DNA from: Polaromonas sp.
Lineage (GTDB): Bacteria > Pseudomonadota > Gammaproteobacteria > Burkholderiales > Burkholderiaceae_C
Reading direction: 5' to 3'
Length of the DNA stretch: 42,400 bases
NCBI GenBank assembly: GCA_021731285.1
Contig: JAKFXR010000007.1
Span: forward strand, 1 to 42,400
Shown: one piece after another, positions 1 to 8,439 of the stretch
Numbering within the stretch: position 1 is the stretch's first letter
How the letters are laid out: every line of letters starts with the position of its first letter
The notes under the pieces: generated by a model
Told to the model about the DNA's origin: nothing
The model's database searches: none
Seen by the model: only the letters and a program-made list of their open reading frames with translations
Translations under genes and position numbers: made by a program

Positions 1-966
1 ATACAGCGGGGGCTCCCCGGGTGCTTCAAAAAACACAAACTGGTTTATCAGCAGGCTGCCGACGATGGGGCCGGTGATGCGGTAGAAAGTGTGGCTGCCT
101 TGCTGCCAGCTTTCGATGGTTTTGCTCTGGCGGGTCCAGAAGTCCAGCGGCAGGGCCAGCGAGCCGGCGTACAGCATGTCGCCGTCTTCCAGCGCCTTGT
201 CGTTCTGGTAGTCGTCGGTGGCCAGGCCCAGGGCCCGGGCCTTGACGCGCATGTTGATGTCCTTGGACACCAGCACCACCTCACGCGGGGCGTACTCCTT
301 GCGCAGGGCTTCCACCACGCCGAGGATCTGGTTGTCGGCCTTGCCCTGCGGCAGGCTCATCGGCAGCGAATAGTCCAGCGGCTTGGTCTGGAAGAAGAGG
401 CAGCCGCCGGCTTCGCGGTGGCCGGTGGTGTCGAGCTTGAGCCCTTTGGCGATGTCGGCACCGCTGGTGCCGGCCAGCGCGTCAAGTGTGCGGCTGGTCT
501 GGCGGGCGTTGCGCGCCACTTCGGTCATGCCTTTTTTATGCCCATCGAGTTCCTCGAGCACGATCATGGGCAGGAAGATGTCATGTTCCTCGAAGCGGAA
601 CAGGCACATCGGGTCGTGCATCAGTACGTTGGTGTCCAGCACGAACAGCTTGGTCGGGCCCGTGTGTTTGGGCTTTTTCGGTTTGGCGGCGGCTTGGGGC
701 CGCACGGGCGCCTGGGCGCCGTGGTAACTTTCCGTCCCCGTCTTCGCTGAGCGGCCCGTTTCCTTGGGCAGGTAGGCCTGGGGGTGCTCATCCTCGGCAT
801 CTCCCCCGGCAGAGCGGTGGTTAAAAAGCTCCAGCGCCGCCGGCTTATGGGCCGGCTCGGCCTGTTCCGTCTTTCGTCCCGCCCTGGAATGTGCCCGGGC
901 CGGCGCATCCAAGGCGTCGGTGGAGAGCAGGGCGGCACGTTTCGTCGGGGCGGGGGGCAGGGGCAT
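1..966 (-). CDS. PhoH-family protein with N-terminal PIN domain (partial)
   Basis: The reading frame is open for all 322 codons from the ATG at 966 to the left edge of the window, so the C-terminal part is missing. Residues 1-105 are a low-complexity Ala/Pro/Lys-rich extension. A PIN ribonuclease domain follows, with the typical start LFVLDTNVLMHDP (first catalytic Asp at residue 111), then VLEELDGHKKG and later acidic motifs up to about residue 250. In this family the PIN domain precedes a PhoH-type P-loop ATPase, which would lie outside the window; that part is inferred. The family is thought to act on RNA, possibly as a helicase-nuclease. The gene is downstream of bcp on the same strand but separated from it by a terminator, so it is probably transcribed independently. 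Start choice rests on the first ATG that retains the extension; it is not otherwise tested. Confidence 0.88.
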   Translation of the reverse strand, partial: MPLPPAPTKRAALLSTDALDAPARAHSRAGRKTEQAEPAHKPAALELFNHRSAGGDAEDEHPQAYLPKETGRSAKTGTESYHGAQAPVRPQAAAKPKKPKHTGPTKLFVLDTNVLMHDPMCLFRFEEHDIFLPMIVLEELDGHKKGMTEVARNARQTSRTLDALAGTSGADIAKGLKLDTTGHREAGGCLFFQTKPLDYSLPMSLPQGKADNQILGVVEALRKEYAPREVVLVSKDINMRVKARALGLATDDYQNDKALEDGDMLYAGSLALPLDFWTRQSKTIESWQQGSHTFYRITGPIVGSLLINQFVFFEAPGEPPLY

Positions 967-1005
967 GGTGCTTGAAGCTCGCTGGGTAGTGGGGGTTCTG
1001 AAAGC

Positions 1006-1038
1006 AAAAAAGCCGCCTGGATACCAGGGCGGCTTTTT
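1006..1038 (-). terminator. Rho-independent terminator after bcp
   Basis: A GC-rich inverted repeat (GCCGCCTGG, three-base loop ATA, CCAGGGCGGC, with a one-base bulge) is flanked by A-tract and T-tract on both sides. Read on the minus strand the stem is followed by a run of six T. It lies between the end of bcp and the start of the PhoH gene and should end bcp transcription. Confidence 0.8.
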
Positions 1039-1121
1039 CGTTGGACGCAGTCGCTAGGGTCAACAGCATGAAGTCACTATACACGACCTGTGCCCTCCCC
1101 CACAGGCTGTTTTCTTGCTTT

Positions 1122-1598
1122 TCAGGCTGCTTTTTTCAGGGCCTTGACCGCCTTGAGCACGTCGTCAACGTGGCCCGGCACTTTCAGGCCGCGCCACTCT
1201 TCCTTGAGCATGCCGTCCGCGCCCACCAGAAAGGTGCTGCGCTCGATGCCCTTGACCTTCTTGCCGTACATGATCTTGTTCTTGACCACGCCGAACATGT
1301 GGCACATTTTTTCTTCGGTGTCGGCGATCAGCTCGAAAGGCAGCTCGAGTTTGGCCTTGAATTCGTCGTGCGACTTCATGTTGTCGCGCGAGACGCCGAA
1401 CACGGTGGCGCCGGCCTTGACGAAATCCTTGTAGCGGTCACGAAACTGCATGGCTTCGGTGGTGCAGCCGGGGGTGTTGTCTTTGGGGTAGAAGTACAGG
1501 ACAACAACGTGGCCCAGGTGGGTTTGGTTGGAAACCTTGATGCCGCTGGTGGCATTGGCTTCAAATTCGGGGAGTGGTTTATTGACGACGACTGCCAT
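1122..1598 (-). CDS. bcp: Thioredoxin-dependent peroxiredoxin, Bcp/PrxQ family
   Basis: This 158-residue protein has the Bcp family layout. It should reduce hydrogen peroxide and organic hydroperoxides in the cytoplasm, using thioredoxin as electron donor. The peroxidatic cysteine is C45 in the motif NTPGCTTEA, preceded by LYFYPKD. Position 50, where E. coli Bcp carries its second cysteine, is a methionine. The only other cysteine is C99 in EKMCHMFGV, so resolution may use C99 or an external thiol. The C-terminal half has the family motif GIERSTFLV. The ATG at 1598 was chosen because translation from it starts at the usual MAVVVNKPLPEF; an upstream in-frame start would add 22 unrelated residues. 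The gene stands alone between a Mth938-like gene and PhoH. Confidence 0.93.
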   Translation of the reverse strand: MAVVVNKPLPEFEANATSGIKVSNQTHLGHVVVLYFYPKDNTPGCTTEAMQFRDRYKDFVKAGATVFGVSRDNMKSHDEFKAKLELPFELIADTEEKMCHMFGVVKNKIMYGKKVKGIERSTFLVGADGMLKEEWRGLKVPGHVDDVLKAVKALKKAA

Positions 1599-1712
1599 AC
1601 TGCTTGGACCCTGACGAAAGTAGTTGTAATTAGCCGTTGGCCTCTGGGAACAACATTTGGGCAAGCCCTGCTGTTGGTACCAAATGCAACCCTAGATTTT
1701 ACCCTGAAAGCA

Positions 1713-2132
1713 TCAGGCGCCCGCAGCTGTCACGCCATCTGGCTGACCCGCCGGCTCGATGAGGAGGGCCGTCACCACGTTGCGGCCTTCCCCCGCGAGG
1801 ATGTTGTAGGTGCGGCAAGCGGCCAACGTGTCCATGGTTTCGATGCCGATGCGCGCGGCCATCAGGCTGCGCAGAAAAGCCGGCGGCGGAAACCGCAGGC
1901 GGGCGCCGCTGCCGAAAATCACCAGTTCCGGCCGGGTCTCGGCCAGGCGTTCGAAGTGCGCCGCGGTCAGGTCTTCAAAACGCGCGCAGTCCCAGGCAAA
2001 TTTTTCGCCGCGCGAGCCGATCACCACGCTGTGCTCGATTTTCTCGGCCACCCCCTGGTTGCCCAAACCAATCCAGCCGGGGCCGTAGCCAAGGATGGAC
2101 TGGACGTCGAGGCGATCGGGCTGGAGTTTCAT
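1713..2132 (-). CDS. Mth938-like domain protein (DUF498/NDUFAF3 family)
   Basis: The 139-residue protein matches the Mth938-like fold family in length and in the conserved segment PELVIFGSGARLRFPPP followed by GIETMDTLAACRTYNILAGEGR. Mitochondrial relatives (NDUFAF3) assist complex I assembly, but the bacterial role is not established and no catalytic residues are evident. It begins at an ATG at 2132 with no longer in-frame alternative that fits the family. The gene is divergent from alaA, with about 150 bases between the two starts holding both promoters. It is codirectional with bcp but separated from it by about 110 bases. Confidence 0.82.
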   Translation of the reverse strand: MKLQPDRLDVQSILGYGPGWIGLGNQGVAEKIEHSVVIGSRGEKFAWDCARFEDLTAAHFERLAETRPELVIFGSGARLRFPPPAFLRSLMAARIGIETMDTLAACRTYNILAGEGRNVVTALLIEPAGQPDGVTAAGA

Positions 2133-2279
2133 GCGGTGCTCAGGAGGAAGCGCGCGTGCTGCGGAGCAGCAAAAGCGCGGATTTATGTGGTCAAATTATA
2201 GATTCCGCCCGGATTTCTCCTTATCAACCCGCCCCTTGCGCCTTCGCAGGCATTGCATTTGCCGAGAACCACCACCGCC

Positions 2280-3536
2280 ATGAAATTGATCACCAAATCC
2301 GCCAAATTGGCCAATGTGCTGTACGACATCCGCGGCCCGATCATGGACGCCGCCAAGCAGATGGAGGAAGAAGGGCAAAAGCTGATCAAGCTCAACCTCG
2401 GCAATCTCGCGGTGTTCGGCTTCGACGCGCCGGAGGAAGTCCAGCAGGACATGATCCGCAACCTGCCCGCGTCCGCCGGTTATTCGGACAGCAAGGGCAT
2501 TTTCGCGGCGCGCAAGGCCGTCATGCACGAGACGCAGAAGCAGGGCATCAAGGGCGTGACGCTCGACGACATCTACCTGGGCAATGGCGCGAGCGAGTTG
2601 ATCTCGATGGCCACCAATGCCTTGCTCGACGATGGTGACGAATTGTTACTGCCGTCGCCGGACTACCCGCTGTGGACGGCGTCCACCAGCCTGTCGGGCG
2701 GCACGCCGGTGCACTACCTGTGCGACGAAGACAACGGCTGGATGCCCAACCTGGCCGACGTGCGCGCCCGAATCACGCCCAAAACCAAGGGCATCGTGGT
2801 CATCAACCCGAACAACCCGACCGGCGCGCTGTATTCCGACGAGCTGCTGCGCGGCATCGTGGCCATCGCCCGTGAGCACGGTCTGGTGATCCTGGCCGAC
2901 GAGGTGTACGACAAGGTGCTGTACGACGGCGTGAAACACACGGCCATCGCCAGCCTGTCGACCGACGTGCTGACGCTGACGTTCAACTCCCTGTCCAAGA
3001 GCTACCGCTCCTGCGGTTACCGCGCCGGCTGGCTGGTGGTGTCCGGCCCCAAAAAACAGGCGCAGGACTACATCGAAGGCCTGAACATGCTGGCCAACAT
3101 GAAGCTGTGCTCCAACGTGCCTGGGCAATGGGCGATCCAGACCGCGCTCGGGGGTTACCAGAGCATCAACGACCTGACGTGCGAAGGCGGTCGCCTGCGC
3201 CGCCAGCGCGACCTGGCCTATGAGCTCATCACCGCCATTCCGGGAGTCAGCTGCGTCAAGCCAAGTGCGGCGCTGTATATGTTTCCGCGGCTCGACCCCG
3301 AGGTCTACCCGATCAAGGATGACCGGCAATTTTTCCTGGAGCTGCTCAAGGAAACCAAGGTCATGCTGGTGCAGGGCACGGGTTTCAACTGGGCCGCGCC
3401 TGACCACTTCCGTATTGTTTTCCTGCCGCACGAAGAAGACCTGCGTGAGGCCATCAACCGGATTGCCCAATTCCTTGAAAGCCGCAGGAGCAAAACAGGC
3501 GCAAGCCAGACACCCAAAGCGGCTTTGGTGAGCTAA
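2280..3536 (+). CDS. alaA: Glutamate-pyruvate (alanine) aminotransferase
   Basis: This is a fold-type I PLP aminotransferase of 418 residues, very similar along its whole length to E. coli AlaA as I recall that sequence: YDIRGP near the N-terminus, NPNNPTGALYS in the middle, and the PLP-binding lysine K240 in NSLSKSYR. It should make L-alanine from pyruvate and glutamate. The substitution LGNLAVFGFDAP for the usual LGNPAPFGFDAP is slightly unusual. The ATG at 2280 gives the usual MKLITKSAKL start; the upstream ATG at 2253 would add nine non-conserved residues. It ends 21 bases before hom, so the two are probably cotranscribed, linking alanine synthesis with the threonine branch. The C-terminus has a short Ala/Lys/Ser tail not found in E. 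coli. Confidence 0.92.
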   Translation: MKLITKSAKLANVLYDIRGPIMDAAKQMEEEGQKLIKLNLGNLAVFGFDAPEEVQQDMIRNLPASAGYSDSKGIFAARKAVMHETQKQGIKGVTLDDIYLGNGASELISMATNALLDDGDELLLPSPDYPLWTASTSLSGGTPVHYLCDEDNGWMPNLADVRARITPKTKGIVVINPNNPTGALYSDELLRGIVAIAREHGLVILADEVYDKVLYDGVKHTAIASLSTDVLTLTFNSLSKSYRSCGYRAGWLVVSGPKKQAQDYIEGLNMLANMKLCSNVPGQWAIQTALGGYQSINDLTCEGGRLRRQRDLAYELITAIPGVSCVKPSAALYMFPRLDPEVYPIKDDRQFFLELLKETKVMLVQGTGFNWAAPDHFRIVFLPHEEDLREAINRIAQFLESRRSKTGASQTPKAALVS

Positions 3537-3557
3537 CGTATTTTTGAACAGAAGAAC

Positions 3558-4895
3558 ATGACATCGACGAATCTGAAACCGATCAAAGTAGGCCTGCTGG
3601 GCATGGGCACTGTGGGCAGCGGTGTGTTTACCGTGCTCAAGCGCAACCAGGAAGAAATTTTTCGCCGGGCCGGCCGCCGCATTGAAATTGCCGTGGTGGC
3701 GGATCTGGACACCACGCGTGCGCAGGCCGCAGCCGGCGCCGGCGTCAAGGTGGTGGCTGATGCCCGCGCGGTGATTGCCGACCCATCGATTGACATCGTG
3801 ATCGAGTTGATAGGTGGCTATGGCATCGCGCGCCAGCTCGTGATGGAGGCCATTGCTGCAGGCAAACACGTGGTGACCGCCAACAAGGCCTTGCTGGCAG
3901 TGCACGGCACCGAGATTTTTGCCGCGGCCCACAAGCACGGCGTGATGGTGGCGTTTGAGGCCGCGGTGGCGGGTGGTATTCCCATCATCAAGGCGCTGCG
4001 CGAAGGCCTGACCGCCAACCGCATCGAGTGGATTGCCGGCATCATCAACGGCACCACCAATTTCATCCTGAGTGAAATGCGCGACAAGGGCCTGGACTTT
4101 GACGTGGTGCTCAAGGAAGCGCAGCGCCTGGGTTATGCAGAAGCCGACCCGACTTTCGACATCGAAGGCGTGGACGCCGCGCACAAGGCCACGCTGATGT
4201 CGGCGATTGCCTTTGGCATCCCGGTGCAGTTTGACAAGGCCTATGTCGAGGGCATCACCAAACTGGGCGCGCAGGACATCAGATACGCCGAGCAGCTCGG
4301 CTACCGCATCAAGCTGCTGGGCATCACCAAGAAGACGGCCAAGGGCATTGAGCTGCGGGTGCACCCCAGCCTGGTGCCGGCCAAACGGCTGATCGCCAAT
4401 GTCGAAGGCGCCATGAACGCCGTGGTGGTACAGGGCGACGCCGTGGGCACCACGCTGTACTACGGCAAGGGCGCGGGCAGCGAGCCCACGGCAAGTGCTG
4501 TGATTGCCGATCTGGTGGACATTGCACGTCTGCACGGCGCAGACGCAGCGCAGCGCGTGCCGCACCTGGCCTTTCAGCCGCAGTCCATGAGCGACATGCC
4601 GATCCTTCCCATGGGCGAGGTGGTCACCAGCTATTACCTGCGGTTGAATGTGGCCGACCAGGCGGGTGTACTCGCCAAAGTCACCGGCATCCTGGCCGAA
4701 GCCGGCATCAGCATCGATGCCATGCTGCAGCGCGAAGCCGATGAAGTGGGTGGTGAAGGCTCTACCCACACCGACCTGATCATCCTCACGCACGACTGTG
4801 TGGAGGCGAAGATGAATGCGGCACTGGCGCAGATGCAGGCACTGCCAACGGTGTTGTCGCCGATCACACGCATCCGCAAGGAAGAGCTGGCCTGA
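3558..4895 (+). CDS. hom: Homoserine dehydrogenase
   Basis: The 445-residue enzyme reduces aspartate semialdehyde to homoserine with NAD(P)H, the branch point to threonine and methionine. The N-terminal Rossmann motif is LGMGTVGSGVF (residues 14-24). The catalytic domain contains GIINGTTNFIL and the conserved AEADPTFDIEGVDAAHK segment. Residues from about 358 to 430 form an ACT domain (DQAGVLAKVTGILAEAGIS), the usual site of feedback inhibition by threonine in monofunctional Hom proteins. The stop codon overlaps the start of thrC (TGATG), which points to translational coupling. The upstream neighbour alaA ends 21 bases before. Confidence 0.96.
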   Translation: MTSTNLKPIKVGLLGMGTVGSGVFTVLKRNQEEIFRRAGRRIEIAVVADLDTTRAQAAAGAGVKVVADARAVIADPSIDIVIELIGGYGIARQLVMEAIAAGKHVVTANKALLAVHGTEIFAAAHKHGVMVAFEAAVAGGIPIIKALREGLTANRIEWIAGIINGTTNFILSEMRDKGLDFDVVLKEAQRLGYAEADPTFDIEGVDAAHKATLMSAIAFGIPVQFDKAYVEGITKLGAQDIRYAEQLGYRIKLLGITKKTAKGIELRVHPSLVPAKRLIANVEGAMNAVVVQGDAVGTTLYYGKGAGSEPTASAVIADLVDIARLHGADAAQRVPHLAFQPQSMSDMPILPMGEVVTSYYLRLNVADQAGVLAKVTGILAEAGISIDAMLQREADEVGGEGSTHTDLIILTHDCVEAKMNAALAQMQALPTVLSPITRIRKEELA

Positions 4896-6337
4896 TGCTG
4901 TATATCTCTACTCGCGGAGATGCGAGCCGCAAGCACTTTTGTGAAATCCTGCTCGAGGGTCTGGCACCTGACGGTGGTCTTTATCTGCCCGAGACCTATC
5001 CGCAGGTGGACGCGGCCACGCTGGAAAGCTGGCGCGGTCTGCCTTACGCAAGCCTGGCCTTTGAAATCCTCTCGCTGTACATCGACGACATTCCGGCTGC
5101 GGACCTGAGGGCCCTGTGCGAGAAGACGTACACCGAAGAAGTCTTTGGCAGCAAAGCCATCGTGCCGCTGCGCAAGCTGGAAGATGCTTCGACAGGCTCG
5201 GCACGCACGGATGTCTATCTCGAAGGCTTGTCCAACGGCCCGACCCTGGCCTTCAAGGACATGGCCATGCAACTGCTTGGCAACCTGTTTGAGTACGAAC
5301 TGGCGCGCCGCGGCGAAGAACTCAACATCCTGGGCGCCACCAGCGGCGACACCGGCAGCGCGGCAGAGTACGCCATGCGCGGGAAAAAGGGCGTGCGGGT
5401 GTTCATGACCTCGCCGCAGGGTCGCATGAGTCCCTTCCAGCAGGCGCAGATGTTCAGCCTGCAGGATGCCAACATCCACAACCTTGCGCTGGAGGGTGTG
5501 TTTGACGATTGCCAGGACATCGTGAAGGCGGTGTCCAATGACCTGGCCTTCAAGCGCAAGTACAAGATTGGCACGGTCAACTCGATCAACTGGGCGAGGT
5601 TGCTGGCACAGGTCGTGTATTACTTTGCAGGCTATTTGCAGGCCACGGCCGCCGGCAGCAGCGGCAAGGTCAGCTTCACCGTTCCTTCAGGCAACTTTGG
5701 CAATGTCTGCGCCGGTCACGTCGCCCGCATGATGGGGCTGCCGATTGAAAAGCTGGTGGTGGCCACCAACGAGAACGACGTGCTGGACGAGTTTTTCCGC
5801 ACCGGCGTGTACCGGGTGCGCGGCAGTGCCGACACGCATGAGACCTCCAGTCCGTCGATGGACATTTCCAAGGCTTCGAATTTCGAACGCTTTGTGTTTG
5901 ACCTGTTGGGGCGTGACGCAGCACGCGTTGCTGATCTGTTCGGTGCGCAGTTGTCAAAGCAGGGGCGTTTTGACCTGAGTGGCGATGCCGCCTTTCAGTC
6001 GGCCGCTCGGCGCTACGGTTTTGTCAGCGGCAAAAGCACCCATGCGGACCGCCTGCAGACCATACGCGATACCTATGCGCGCTTTGACCTGATGATTGAC
6101 ACGCATACCGCAGATGGCCTGAAGGTCGCACGTGCGCACCTGACGCCGAAGGTTCCCATGATCGTTCTGGAGACTGCGCTGCCTGTCAAGTTTGCAGCCA
6201 CCATTGAAGAGGCGCTGGGCCGCTTGCCCCCGCGACCTGCAAAGTTTGAAGGCATGGAGGACTTGCCCAAGCGCGTGACCTTGCTGCCGGCTGATGTGGC
6301 GCTGGTGAAGGCCTACATCGCCAAACATGTGGATTAA
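4895..6337 (+). CDS. thrC: Threonine synthase with in-frame repeat-derived insertion
   Basis: The 480-residue PLP enzyme converts O-phosphohomoserine to threonine. The Schiff-base lysine is K121 in GPTLAFKD, and the phosphate-binding motif ATSGDTGSAAEYA follows. It starts inside the hom stop codon, so expression is coupled. Residues 98-105 (ASTGSART) are encoded by a 24-base sequence that resembles a dispersed repeat common in proteobacterial genomes. They interrupt the segment between LRKLED and VYLEGLSNGPTL, where family members I recall have a short direct connection. The insertion is in frame and lies about 16 residues before the PLP lysine, probably in a surface loop, so the enzyme is likely active. 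No terminator with a T-tract is evident after the gene. Confidence 0.95.
   Translation: MLYISTRGDASRKHFCEILLEGLAPDGGLYLPETYPQVDAATLESWRGLPYASLAFEILSLYIDDIPAADLRALCEKTYTEEVFGSKAIVPLRKLEDASTGSARTDVYLEGLSNGPTLAFKDMAMQLLGNLFEYELARRGEELNILGATSGDTGSAAEYAMRGKKGVRVFMTSPQGRMSPFQQAQMFSLQDANIHNLALEGVFDDCQDIVKAVSNDLAFKRKYKIGTVNSINWARLLAQVVYYFAGYLQATAAGSSGKVSFTVPSGNFGNVCAGHVARMMGLPIEKLVVATNENDVLDEFFRTGVYRVRGSADTHETSSPSMDISKASNFERFVFDLLGRDAARVADLFGAQLSKQGRFDLSGDAAFQSAARRYGFVSGKSTHADRLQTIRDTYARFDLMIDTHTADGLKVARAHLTPKVPMIVLETALPVKFAATIEEALGRLPPRPAKFEGMEDLPKRVTLLPADVALVKAYIAKHVD
5187..5210 (+). repeat. REP-like 24-base sequence inside thrC
   Basis: The sequence begins CTTCGACAGGCTC and ends ACGG, matching the layout of the short dispersed repeat CTTCGACAGGCTCA...CGAACGG that I recall from many proteobacterial genomes. 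It is exactly eight codons long and keeps the thrC frame. No second copy was seen in this window, so its identity as a repeat rests on prior knowledge. Confidence 0.5.
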
Positions 6338-6340
6338 ATC

Positions 6341-6389
6341 GGCAATTTGCCCTTTGATCACGGGAATAGTGTGCTATTTAAATGATAGC
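6341..6389 (+). repeat. 49-base dispersed element, copy 1 (GCTAT hairpin)
   Basis: This stretch between thrC and mobB matches 34612-34660 in the same orientation at about 36 of 49 positions without gaps. Both begin GGCA-TTTGCCCTTTG and end in a small hairpin with arms resembling GCTAT and ATAGC; here the loop is TTAAATG. It sits where a thrC terminator or mobB promoter would be, but it has no T-tract, and its function is unknown. Confidence 0.5.
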
Positions 6390-6415
6390 AAATCAGGATC
6401 GGTGAAAAGAAATTT

Positions 6416-6961
6416 ATGAACGTGGTTGCATTTGCCGGCTATTCCGGCTCGGGTAAGACAACGCTGGTTGAAAGCCTGATTCCGGCGCTCAAGCTGCGTG
6501 GGCTGAGGGTGTCGGTCGTCAAGCATGCACACCACAGCTTTGACATAGACCATCCCGGCAAGGACACCTACCGCCACCGGGAAGCCGGTGCCTTTGAGGT
6601 GGTGGCCGCGTCGGCAAACCGGCTGGCCTTGATCCGGGAGTTTGAGCAACCCACGACGCTGTCGGTGCACCACCTGATTGCCGAGTTGTATGACGGCGTT
6701 GACTGGGTGCTGGTGGAAGGCTTCAAGGACAGCGATCTGCTCAAGATAGAAATCTGGCGCGCGCCCTCGGCCGACTACGCCGGCAAGCCCGCCCGGTACC
6801 CGGACGACGACTTTGTGGTGGCTATCGCCACCGACTCGCCGGAGCAGTTGCCACAAGCCACCCTGCGGCCGGTGCTGGATATCAACGATGCCGATGCGCT
6901 GGCCGCGTGGCTGGTCGAGAATCAGGAACGATTTGTCTACCGCCCCGAGACGTATGCATGA
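6416..6961 (+). CDS. mobB: Molybdopterin-guanine dinucleotide biosynthesis adapter MobB
   Basis: The 181-residue GTP-binding protein has a P-loop at residues 8-15 (GYSGSGKT), the MobB segment VVKHAHHSFDIDHPGKDT, and LVEGFKDSDLLKIEIWR, which corresponds to the Walker B region. MobB assists MobA in attaching GMP to molybdopterin, forming the bis-MGD cofactor of DMSO reductase-family enzymes. The stop codon overlaps the moeA start (ATGA). It opens a four-gene cofactor operon with moeA, moaD and moaE. The purine-rich GTGAAAAGAAA just upstream gives only a weak ribosome site. mobA is not in the window. Confidence 0.93.
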   Translation: MNVVAFAGYSGSGKTTLVESLIPALKLRGLRVSVVKHAHHSFDIDHPGKDTYRHREAGAFEVVAASANRLALIREFEQPTTLSVHHLIAELYDGVDWVLVEGFKDSDLLKIEIWRAPSADYAGKPARYPDDDFVVAIATDSPEQLPQATLRPVLDINDADALAAWLVENQERFVYRPETYA

Positions 6962-8190
6962 ACACCTCACGTCCGCCGCTTAAGCCGCTGGACGAAGCGC
7001 TTGCCGAACTGCTGGCCCACGCCGTAGCGCTGGCCGGCGTTGAAGCCATCTCCACCTTTGAGGCCGATGCGCGGGTGCTGGCTGCGGACGTGGTCTCCAG
7101 CCTTCAGGTACCACCAGAGGACAACAGCTCCATGGACGGTTATGCACTTCGCGTTGCCGACGTACCGCAAGCCGGGGTGGTGCTGAAGGTCTCGCAGCGC
7201 ATTGCTGCTGGCAGCGCGGGGCAGGCGCTGGAGCCGGGCACTGCTGCACGCATCTTCACCGGTGCACCCATTCCTGCCGGCGCCGATGCTGTGGTGATGC
7301 AGGAAGACTGCGAAGCGCTGGCTGACCCTGCGGGTTGTATCAAGGTCATGCGGCCACCGCAACCGGCTCAGTGGATTCGCCGCGCCGGCGAAGATGTCAC
7401 CCGCGGCAGCACCGTGCTCTCAAAAGGTGAGCGCTTGACACCCGCGTCACTTGGGCTGGCGGCCAGTATTGGCATGAGCGTGCTGTCCGTGGCGCGCAAG
7501 CCCAGGGTGGCGCTGTTTTCAACCGGCGACGAACTGGTGATGCCGGGCGACGTGTCCCCGGCCGAAATGCGCCCTGGCGCCATTTACAACTCCAACCGCT
7601 TTTTCCTGCGTGCCCTCTTGCTGCGCATGGGCTGTGAGGTCAGCGATTTCGGCATCGTGCCAGACCAGAGGGCGGCGACGCTGGATGCGCTGCGCAGTGC
7701 CAGCGAATCGAATGACCTGATCCTCACCAGTGGCGGCGTTTCCGTGGGCGAAGAGGACCACATCAAGCCTGCGGTGCAACAACTGGGGTCGCTTGATCTC
7801 TGGCAGATCGCCATCAAGCCGGGCAAGCCGTTTGCGTACGGCAAGGTTGGGCAGGCGCACTTTATCGGTTTGCCGGGCAATCCGGTGTCCAGCTTCATCA
7901 CCTTTCTGGTGCTGGTGCGTCCCTTTCTTCTCAAGCTGCAAGGCGCCCGCGAGTTGACCGGGCCTGTGATGTCGATGCCGGCCCATTTCGACTGGCCACG
8001 TGCCGACAAGCGCCGCGAGTTTTTGCGGGTGCAGCGCAATGCGGCCGGTGGACTGGACCTGTTTGCGAACCAGAGCTCGGGCGTGCTGACTTCAGCGGTC
8101 TGGGGCGACGGTATGGTGGACAACCCGGCAGGGCAGACCATCACTCGCGGTGACCTCGTGCGTTTCATCCCGTTTTCGGAATTGATATGA
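6958..8190 (+). CDS. moeA: Molybdopterin molybdotransferase MoeA
   Basis: The 410-residue enzyme inserts molybdate into adenylylated molybdopterin. Visible family motifs are PPEDNSSMDGYAL near the N-terminus, IFTGAPIPAGADAVVMQE, RRAGEDV, LFSTGDELV, ILTSGGVSVGEEDH, and KPGKPFAYG followed by GLPGNPVSS. The start at 6958 overlaps the end of mobB by four bases (ATGA) and gives a family-like N-terminus; a longer in-frame start at 6907 lies inside mobB and is less likely. The 3' end overlaps moaD in the same way, so the three genes are probably translationally coupled. Confidence 0.95.
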   Translation: MNTSRPPLKPLDEALAELLAHAVALAGVEAISTFEADARVLAADVVSSLQVPPEDNSSMDGYALRVADVPQAGVVLKVSQRIAAGSAGQALEPGTAARIFTGAPIPAGADAVVMQEDCEALADPAGCIKVMRPPQPAQWIRRAGEDVTRGSTVLSKGERLTPASLGLAASIGMSVLSVARKPRVALFSTGDELVMPGDVSPAEMRPGAIYNSNRFFLRALLLRMGCEVSDFGIVPDQRAATLDALRSASESNDLILTSGGVSVGEEDHIKPAVQQLGSLDLWQIAIKPGKPFAYGKVGQAHFIGLPGNPVSSFITFLVLVRPFLLKLQGARELTGPVMSMPAHFDWPRADKRREFLRVQRNAAGGLDLFANQSSGVLTSAVWGDGMVDNPAGQTITRGDLVRFIPFSELI

Positions 8191-8438
8191 AAGTCACCGT
8201 CAGATTTTTTGCCTCGATTCGTGAAGCCATAGGGCAGGGCAGTGAGTCGCTGGACACCACAGCGGGCAACCTGGCTGCATTGCGTGACGAGCTCATTGCC
8301 CGCGGCCCCGTCTATGCGGACAGCCTGGCGCGTGGCAAGGCCGTGCGTCTGGCGCTCAACCAGGTCATGAGTGACGAGTCTGCCCTGCTGACCGAAGGTT
8401 GTGAAGTGGCTTTTTTCCCGCCTGTCACCGGAGGCTGA
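8187..8438 (+). CDS. moaD: Molybdopterin synthase sulfur carrier subunit MoaD
   Basis: This 83-residue ubiquitin-like protein ends in the required Gly-Gly (FFPPVTGG). In MoaD this tail is adenylated and thiocarboxylated and donates sulfur to precursor Z in the MoaE active site. The N-terminus KVTVRFFASIREAIG is typical. It overlaps moeA by four bases and is followed at once by moaE, its partner subunit. No moeB/thiF activator gene is in the window. Confidence 0.94.
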   Translation: MKVTVRFFASIREAIGQGSESLDTTAGNLAALRDELIARGPVYADSLARGKAVRLALNQVMSDESALLTEGCEVAFFPPVTGG

Positions 8439-8439
8439 G

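Noticed and set aside
2646..4793. Minus-strand open frame of 715 codons
   Set aside because: It lies opposite alaA and hom, which are clear genes; its His/Gln/Val-rich product is typical of antisense reading of GC-rich codons.
6338..6415. Molybdenum cofactor riboswitch before mobB
   Set aside because: The leader is under 80 bases and is filled by a short repeat element; no multi-stem aptamer fold is visible.
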